Assembly: GCA_025361865.1 (NCBI GenBank)
Contig: JANYJH010000411.1
Location: 1-49,148, forward strand
From: Phragmitibacter sp.
GTDB taxonomy: Bacteria > Verrucomicrobiota > Verrucomicrobiia > Verrucomicrobiales > Verrucomicrobiaceae
Length of the DNA: 49,148 nt
Reading direction: 5' to 3'
Made by a program: the position numbers and the translations under genes. The notes beneath the pieces are model-generated. The model ran no database searches. It was not told the DNA's origin and saw only the letters and a program-made list of their open reading frames with translations. Positions 44,854-49,148 of this stretch are shown here, piece by piece; position 1 is the stretch's first letter, and every line of letters starts with the position of its first letter.

Positions 44854-45234
44854 TCAGGCAAGGTAGCCGTGGTTGTTGAGCCATTCGGCAAGAGCCTCGG
44901 CAACGATGTCGCGCTGCGTGAACGGGTCAAGCCTCTGGATTTTCCGGTCCATGGACGCTCTGAGGAGTGCGGTGCTGATCTCGGGTTCGATGCGAACATT
45001 CAGGGAGACGGCACCCGCCATCGTGAACTGAGGCAGTGCGGAACTTGGTGGCACCTGGGCGGTTGGTCGTTGTGCAAAATTTTCTTTCAGTGCTGCTCTT
45101 GCCATGGGGGGATTCTCCTTTTTTGAGGTTGCTTCAGATTTCGGTTTCGGCTCTGCCTTGGCAGTCTTGCCGGTTTCAAGAAAACTCTGCTCATCAGGGG
45201 TAAGCGCGTCGTCGAGTGAGCGTCGGTTAACCAC
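44854..45234 (-). CDS. ParG-like ribbon-helix-helix partition protein
   Basis: 126 residues from GTG 45234, which overlaps the parA stop by 8 bases. A long polar N-terminal arm (LTPDEQSFLETGKTAKAEPK) is followed by a short C-terminal ribbon-helix-helix: AVSLNVRIEPEISTALLRAS, then DPFTQRDIVAEALAEWL. This layout is that of ParG/CopG-type centromere-binding partners. It would bind repeated DNA and stimulate the ParA ATPase through its flexible arm. Very short homology means the assignment relies on the adjacent ParA. Confidence 0.7.
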   Translation of the reverse strand: MVNRRSLDDALTPDEQSFLETGKTAKAEPKPKSEATSKKENPPMARAALKENFAQRPTAQVPPSSALPQFTMAGAVSLNVRIEPEISTALLRASMDRKIQRLDPFTQRDIVAEALAEWLNNHGYLA

Positions 45235-45850
45235 GGGTCATATCCTTCATGAGCTGCTGCATTTCGAGAGAGGCCAGCAAAGCCCCTGCGCCCATTTGCC
45301 AGACCACTTTGGCCTGCCCTGCGGAGTCCGCGAAGCTTTGACGAAGGCACACTCCAGCGGTGACATCCACGCCAAGTTTTTTGGCGGCGTTCATCATTTC
45401 ACGGCTGAGGCGTCCGCGCTTTTGCAGCTTGTTGGGGATGAGAAGTCCTTCCGGTTTGCCTTTGCGTGTTTTCTGCGCTTCGCGAAGAAGCTGCACGGCT
45501 TTGGAGGCAGCTCGGAGATCAAGAATGGACGGTCCGCATGGAAAGAACACGCGGTCAGCACGAAGCATGATGGCCCTGGTCGTTGCTGAAAGTCCTGCGG
45601 GGCCGTCAATGACGATGTCATTCGCATCGCCCGCGAGTTTGGCGAGCCGATGAATTATTTCCTCCGGCGAGTCGATCTGCTCAAGCTGGATCGGCAGTGC
45701 CAGTTCCTTGATCCATTGTGATGCCGAAGATTGAGGGTCAGCATCAATGAAGATGACGCTGCGCTTCTTTTTGACGAGCCAAGCTGCCAAGTGAACTGCG
45801 ATGGTTGTTTTGCCAACACCGCCTTTTGAATTTGTGAGTCCGTAAATCAT
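45227..45850 (-). CDS. ParA/ParF-like partition ATPase
   Basis: 207 residues from ATG 45850, chosen because IYGLTNSKGGVGKTT follows and AGAGG lies just upstream; an in-frame start 37 codons earlier is disfavoured. Deviant Walker A SKGGVGKTT, Walker A' FIDADPQ and Walker B IVIDGPAG are intact. The short length without an N-terminal HTH is that of type Ib ParA (ParF), which pairs with a small RHH protein, as here. It segregates a plasmid by ATP-driven polymers or gradients on the nucleoid. Divergent from repA with the origin region between. Confidence 0.92.
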   Translation of the reverse strand: MIYGLTNSKGGVGKTTIAVHLAAWLVKKKRSVIFIDADPQSSASQWIKELALPIQLEQIDSPEEIIHRLAKLAGDANDIVIDGPAGLSATTRAIMLRADRVFFPCGPSILDLRAASKAVQLLREAQKTRKGKPEGLLIPNKLQKRGRLSREMMNAAKKLGVDVTAGVCLRQSFADSAGQAKVVWQMGAGALLASLEMQQLMKDMTRG

Positions 45851-45851
45851 G

Positions 45852-45958
45852 TCTGCCTCTTTTTGGCAGAATAGTGATTCACTCCTGTCGCCGATAGCAT
45901 CCCGAACGCCTGACTGATGAGTGACTGCATTTTTCTGCGGAGGGTTGCAAACTTGCAA
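45852..45958 (-). promoter_or_regulatory. parA promoter-operator with three palindromes
   Basis: Three dyads lie upstream of parA: tctgcc/ggcaga (45852-45870), the perfect AGTGATTCACT (45873-45883) and ttgcaaacttgcaa (45945-45958), the last containing two TTGCA copies as in the array at 44704. The first overlaps the ribosome-binding site. They are candidate sites for the RHH protein. Confidence 0.5.
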
Positions 45959-45966
45959 CACAGCTT

Positions 45967-46053
45967 ACTAGCTAGCTTGCTAGTTTTTTGGTTCTTCCCT
46001 GCCAGACACCCGGAGGCAGGCGAGCCTTTCAAAAAGGCGCGTCGGCTGCCGAC
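45967..46053. other. four consecutive hairpins near the origin
   Basis: ACTAGC/GCTAGT with T6 (45967-45989), CCTGCC/GGCAGG (45998-46020), GCCTTT/AAAGGC (46024-46038) and GTCGGC/GCCGAC (46041-46053) follow one another. The first looks like a plus-strand terminator. Together they may separate the divergent par and rep transcripts, or be part of a structured origin such as a single-strand initiation site. Confidence 0.55.
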
Positions 46054-46094
46054 GGGGTTTAAAGGTTTTATTCTTTACTGTTTAAGTAAGGTTT
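46054..46094. other. AT-rich segment beside iterons (possible DUE)
   Basis: Starting ggggtttaaaggttttattctt, this 41-bp stretch is rich in A and T and lies next to the iterons on the side away from repA. DNA-unwinding elements of iteron plasmids have this placement. No exact DnaA box was found. Confidence 0.45.
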
Positions 46095-46139
46095 AGAGAG
46101 GCGGAGAAGCGCAGCCAGCTTAGGCTTGAGAGCTGTTCA

Positions 46140-46317
46140 GGTCGCTGCTCTGACGATGCCAGGTCGTTGCTGTGACGACAGCAAAGTCGCTGGCTTGACG
46201 TGGGTTGGTCGTTGGTCTGACGATACGGTCGCTGGCATGACGATTCAAAGGGTTGCTGGTCTAACGATGGTTGGAAAGTTCGGATAAATCCGGCCCCAAG
46301 GTCGCTGCTCTGACGAT
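46140..46317 (+). repeat. iteron array (oriV), seven 18-bp copies
   Basis: Direct repeats with consensus GGTCGCTGGTCTGACGAT start at 46140, 46162, 46185, 46207, 46227, 46251 and 46300. The first six are spaced 20-24 bp (two helical turns); the seventh is 49 bp further. Copies 1 and 7 are identical and copy 4 differs at one base. Such an array directly in front of a RepA gene is the defining feature of an iteron-controlled plasmid origin. Confidence 0.9.
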
Positions 46318-46342
46318 ATTGTTTTTTCAAACCAATCATGCT

Positions 46343-47527
46343 ATGCCGAAGGGCATGGGCAGGATGATTGAGGGTGGGATCAAAGAACATCAGAACTTGG
46401 AAAGGTTCATAGCGTCCTCGGCTGACATCGCTCCCAAAGACCAGATTGATCTGATGGCGCGTTGCTGGTTCAGTCTGACACCCGGAAGAACTGAGGCCAT
46501 TCAGCACGAGTATGTGGACGCGAGGTCGGGCCAAACTGAAACGGTCCGCATCACCGGCAGCGGGGAACACGGCATTGCCACGATCCACGATCAGGATTTG
46601 CTCATCTATGCCATTTCGCAATGGATTGAAGCCAAGAGGAAGGGGCTTGAGCCTTCACGCCGAATTCACTTCACCCCGTATCAGTTCCTCGCGTGGATGA
46701 ACCGTGAACCCGGCGGCGGGCAATATCAGCGGCTCAAAGATGCCCTGCACCGCCTCAAGATGACGAGCATTCAAACCACCATCCGATCCGAACAAGGCAA
46801 GCGTAGTCGTAAACGCATCAGGCAGTTCTCGTGGATTTCAGAATGGGAGATCACGGAAGAAAAAGGCGAAATTCGCGGCATTGAAGTCGTGCTGGCCGAA
46901 TGGCTCTTTGAAAGCATTCAGGACTTCCATGTGCTGACTCTCGACAAACGGTATTTTGATATTTCAGGCAGTGTGGAGCGCTGGCTTTATCTCTATGCGC
47001 GAAAAGCCACGGGAGGCCCGACAGGCGTCTGGAAAGAGACGTTCAAGAGCCTTTACCAGAAATCCGCTTCGCAGCAGGCATACAAGCACTATGCGAGCAC
47101 GCTCCGAAAGCTGGTGAAGAAGAATGACCTGCCGGGGGTTAGGCTGGAGCATGTGAGTTCGGCTCAAGGCAAAGACATGCTGCTCATGGAACGCAAAGAA
47201 AAACGGGCGGTGATTGAGGCCAAGGAACATCCGGTTCAAGAGGCGCAGCTTGTGCTTATCGAGCGAACGCCTTTGGAAGAAGCCTGGGAGAACGTGCTGG
47301 AGTTGATGCGCAAACAAATTGGAGGAGACCAAGTGAAAGCTTGGTTGGAAAGGTTGCAGCTTGGCGAGCTGGTAGATGGCACTCTCACCTATCGCGCAAA
47401 CCTCAAATTCGTGGCTGATTGGGTGGAAACCAATTTCAAGCACAAGCTTGAAGCAGTCTGGCAGTCGATGGGCCATCCTGTGACTTCGGTTCGCATCGAA
47501 ACGAAAGGCCGAAAATCAGCCGCCTAG
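46343..47527 (+). CDS. plasmid replication initiator RepA with DnaA-N-like tail
   Basis: 394 residues from ATG 46343. A longer frame from a TTG at 46271 would run across the last iteron and is disfavoured; an ATG at 46364 with GAAGGG upstream is also possible. The first 270 residues match the RPA-type initiator fold: IHFTPYQFLAWMNREPGGG, YQRLKDALHRLKMTSIQTTI and FHVLTLDKRYFDISGSVERW. The last 80 (about 311-394) resemble domain I of DnaA: LEEAWENVLELMRKQIGG, VKAWLERLQLGELVDGTLTY and FVADWVETNF. This tail could recruit helicase or DnaA partners. RepA would bind the upstream iterons. Confidence 0.85.
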   Translation: MPKGMGRMIEGGIKEHQNLERFIASSADIAPKDQIDLMARCWFSLTPGRTEAIQHEYVDARSGQTETVRITGSGEHGIATIHDQDLLIYAISQWIEAKRKGLEPSRRIHFTPYQFLAWMNREPGGGQYQRLKDALHRLKMTSIQTTIRSEQGKRSRKRIRQFSWISEWEITEEKGEIRGIEVVLAEWLFESIQDFHVLTLDKRYFDISGSVERWLYLYARKATGGPTGVWKETFKSLYQKSASQQAYKHYASTLRKLVKKNDLPGVRLEHVSSAQGKDMLLMERKEKRAVIEAKEHPVQEAQLVLIERTPLEEAWENVLELMRKQIGGDQVKAWLERLQLGELVDGTLTYRANLKFVADWVETNFKHKLEAVWQSMGHPVTSVRIETKGRKSAA

Positions 47528-48400
47528 AGTTCGGCGGAAATACTCGATGGCCTCATTCAAAGTCGCCGCTTTTTCGGTGGTTCCTGCGTCCGCGTTGTTC
47601 GGATCGGGATGGACGGTCTTGATGAGATGGCGGTAATTCAGCTCGGCCTGCTCCAGTGAATGGGGAGGCATCAGTCGCAACACTTCTGCGGAGCGGAATT
47701 CCAATGCCTTCACTGCCTGCTCATCCTCGGCTGTCTGGGGAGGCTGCTTCGCCCTTGGTTTGCGGGTTCCTGCCGCTGGCAGTGGCACTTCAGCAGCGCC
47801 GCTCCCTGGCATCTTCTCCTTGGCGTCTTCAATGATGTCCTCGTGCTTTTTCTCCGAGCGGATGCCATACCAGAAATTGATGAACTCCTTCAGCCACATG
47901 GCGACGGCGACAAGGACCAGCCATGTTGAAAGGCGGTGTTCTGTGAAAAAAGCGCGAAGCATCGCCGCAGTGGTCAAGGCCAGAAAAGGCTCGACCCAGA
48001 GATGCACCATCAGCTCGGAGCGCGGGTTGCCGCGAAGCTGGCTGAAGCCGGGAAGCAGCAGCAGGTGCGATGTCCCTGAATAGAAGTCGTGCTTGCCCTG
48101 CCTGCCCACTTCCCGTGAAAAGGCCAGCATGAGGTGCAGCAGATACAACGCAGCCGCGCCAAGACCGAAGCTCGCCACGGCCCAATACTTGAACCAAACG
48201 CCCTGCTCTATCCACGCGTAGATCGAGAACAGGAGGTGCGCCCAAACGAAGGCGAAGAAAACACTTTTGGGACTGAGAAACGAAAAGCCGAATCGGGAGC
48301 GCAGGAACACTATGGCCGGCATCGCCAGCCAGTGCAGGATGGGACTGAGAATTGGGACGCTTGGCTGCGCTCCTGTGGATTGAATTTGCCGGTCCTTCAT
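47516..48400 (-). CDS. membrane protein with C-terminal J-domain
   Basis: 294 residues. Residues about 20-180 hold four hydrophobic segments (WLAMPAIVFLRSR, SVFFAFVWAHLLFSIYAW, YWAVASFGLGAAALYLLHLML, WLVLVAVAMWLKEFINFWYG), then a Pro/Ala-rich linker and a C-terminal J-domain with the HPD tripeptide (LIKTVHPDPNNADAG). J-domains stimulate DnaK. It overlaps the repA stop by 12 bp convergently and lies 28 bp downstream of a type IV coupling protein, so it may take part in conjugation, with the chaperone partner encoded elsewhere. Confidence 0.75.
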   Translation of the reverse strand: MKDRQIQSTGAQPSVPILSPILHWLAMPAIVFLRSRFGFSFLSPKSVFFAFVWAHLLFSIYAWIEQGVWFKYWAVASFGLGAAALYLLHLMLAFSREVGRQGKHDFYSGTSHLLLLPGFSQLRGNPRSELMVHLWVEPFLALTTAAMLRAFFTEHRLSTWLVLVAVAMWLKEFINFWYGIRSEKKHEDIIEDAKEKMPGSGAAEVPLPAAGTRKPRAKQPPQTAEDEQAVKALEFRSAEVLRLMPPHSLEQAELNYRHLIKTVHPDPNNADAGTTEKAATLNEAIEYFRRTLGG

Positions 48401-48428
48401 GTGTGGATTTGTTCACCGTTGCCCTGCC

Positions 48429-49072
48429 CTATGACTTTTGCGAGAAGACATGCCGGATGAAATTCTGAGCGACCGGCTCGCCCTTCTTGGTCGCGAGCCA
48501 TCGCCGCCCGCCTTGGAAAATGATCGAGTCCACAAGATATTCAGATTCAGGGCCACCCGTGCGCAGCATGGTGAACTCTTGCGGCTGCACGACGTATTCC
48601 AGCACCATGCTGCCGCCTGCGTTCTGGCTCATCGTGCCGCCTTTCGCCATCGCTTCATTTAATCCACCGTAAAACGTCGCTTGCCGCGTCTTGCCGATGG
48701 AATCCGCTGCCCAGTTGTTCGTGGTCGGGTCGCCGTTGGCGTGGAAAATTTTCGTTTGGAGGTTCCCAAGGAAGCTCTCCGCATCGGAGCGGGAGTTCTG
48801 CCCGCCGAAGGCAGAGAAGTAGCTGGGGAGGTTCTGGGTCAGGTAAACGGTGCAGGCGCGGGAGCTTCGCGCCGTGCTCTGAAAAAGGGCATCGTAGGAA
48901 TTGACGAAAAACTGTGATTCGTCCGCCCAAAGGAAAACGGGGCGAGCTGCGGCCTGGGCTGCTTCGCGGCTCATGTCCGCAGAAATCCTCCGCTCAACGG
49001 CCCTCTGCCAGATGAACTTGAAAAGCACCTGGGCGAACTGGCCCAGCTCATTGAACTCCTTCACCGGCAAGA
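48429..49072 (-). CDS. TraD/VirD4-type coupling protein, C-terminal fragment
   Basis: About 215 residues of the C-terminal half. Visible marks are PVKEFNELGQFAQVLFKFIW, Walker B-like VFLWADESQFF, and YLTQNLPSYFSAFGG, the TraG/TraD C-terminal ATPase pattern. The N-terminal half including Walker A would lie beyond the contig. The open frame continues to 49115 only by reading into a fold-back copy, so the residues before PVKEF (an apparent MSAEILRSTALCQMIL) are not real. The protein would hand DNA to a type IV secretion channel. Downstream is the J-domain membrane protein. Confidence 0.8.
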
Positions 49073-49148
49073 TCATCTGGCAGAGGGCCGTTGAGCGGAG
49101 GATTTCTGCGGACATGAGCCGCGAAGCAGCCCAGGCCGCAGCTCGCCC
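48940..49148. repeat. 76-bp perfect fold-back at contig end
   Basis: 48940-49015 and 49073-49148 are exact reverse complements (76 bp) around 57 bp. The arm repeats part of the coupling-protein gene and ends exactly at the contig edge. This is the usual sign of a chimeric read or an assembly dead end. A biological hairpin of this size inside a coding gene is unlikely. Confidence 0.85.

Noticed and set aside
46271-46342. TTG start for repA at 46271
   Set aside because: It would translate through the seventh iteron; ATG 46343 starts after the array and gives the usual RepA N-terminus.
1-49148. CRISPR arrays, tRNA or rRNA genes
   Set aside because: No regularly spaced 25-40-bp repeats with unique spacers, no cloverleaf-like or rRNA-like sequence was noticed by eye; a covariance search was not possible.

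Overview
The window looks like one contig from a Verrucomicrobia-type bacterium (Prosthecobacter-like, family Verrucomicrobiaceae). This is inferred from gene content: secreted sialidases with Asp boxes, a formylglycine-enzyme-like domain, a Cys-type sulfatase, several SGNH hydrolases, FG-GAP/VCBS repeats, a PEP-CTERM protein, Tat-exported TIM-barrel proteins and few recognisable Shine-Dalgarno sites. No rRNA, tRNA or CRISPR array was seen.

Layout. 1-676 is a gene-free cluster of repeats. 677-6043 holds three secreted proteins: a frameshifted alpha/beta hydrolase, an FGE-like/sialidase fusion and a beta-propeller. 6089-11278 is a divergent pair of NTPase genes: a DUF4143-type AAA ATPase and a 1322-residue protein with an Mrr-like nuclease domain, a STAND-type NTPase and a long helical C-terminus. 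They share a perfect 13-bp palindrome, and an attC-like dyad follows the large gene. 11387-21169 is a run of exported hydrolases: three SGNH esterases, an acyl esterase, a ceramidase-like enzyme, a polysaccharide deacetylase, a metzincin protease and a sialidase. 21176-24571 looks like a small defence island: a MITE-like element, a winged-helix remnant, a dead nuclease-nSTAND3 gene and a VapBC-type toxin-antitoxin pair. 24794-28534 encodes a Tat-exported TIM-barrel protein and a sulfatase. 28615-44660 mixes surface and housekeeping genes: PEP-CTERM protein, VOC dioxygenase, ldhA, AsmA-like protein, YycJ-like hydrolase, ROK regulator with MFS transporter, a LolD/FtsX-like ABC pair, a Ser/Asp/Glu-rich protein, a DKNYY lipoprotein, trmO and a TIM-barrel epimerase.

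44704-49148 changes character to a plasmid or integrative-element backbone. It holds a ParF/ParG-like partition operon, a candidate centromere of 10-bp-phased TTGCA repeats, stacked hairpins, an AT-rich segment, seven 18-bp iterons, a RepA-type initiator with a DnaA-N-like C-terminal domain, a J-domain membrane protein and a truncated type IV coupling protein. The contig ends in a perfect 76-bp fold-back that is probably a sequencing or assembly artefact. Because ldhA and trmO lie close by, this is either a megaplasmid/chromid, an integrated element or an assembly join.

The strongest candidates for new biology are the intact nuclease-STAND gene with its shared palindrome and attC-like dyad, its broken counterpart that has lost exactly the Walker A lysine, and the replication/partition module.
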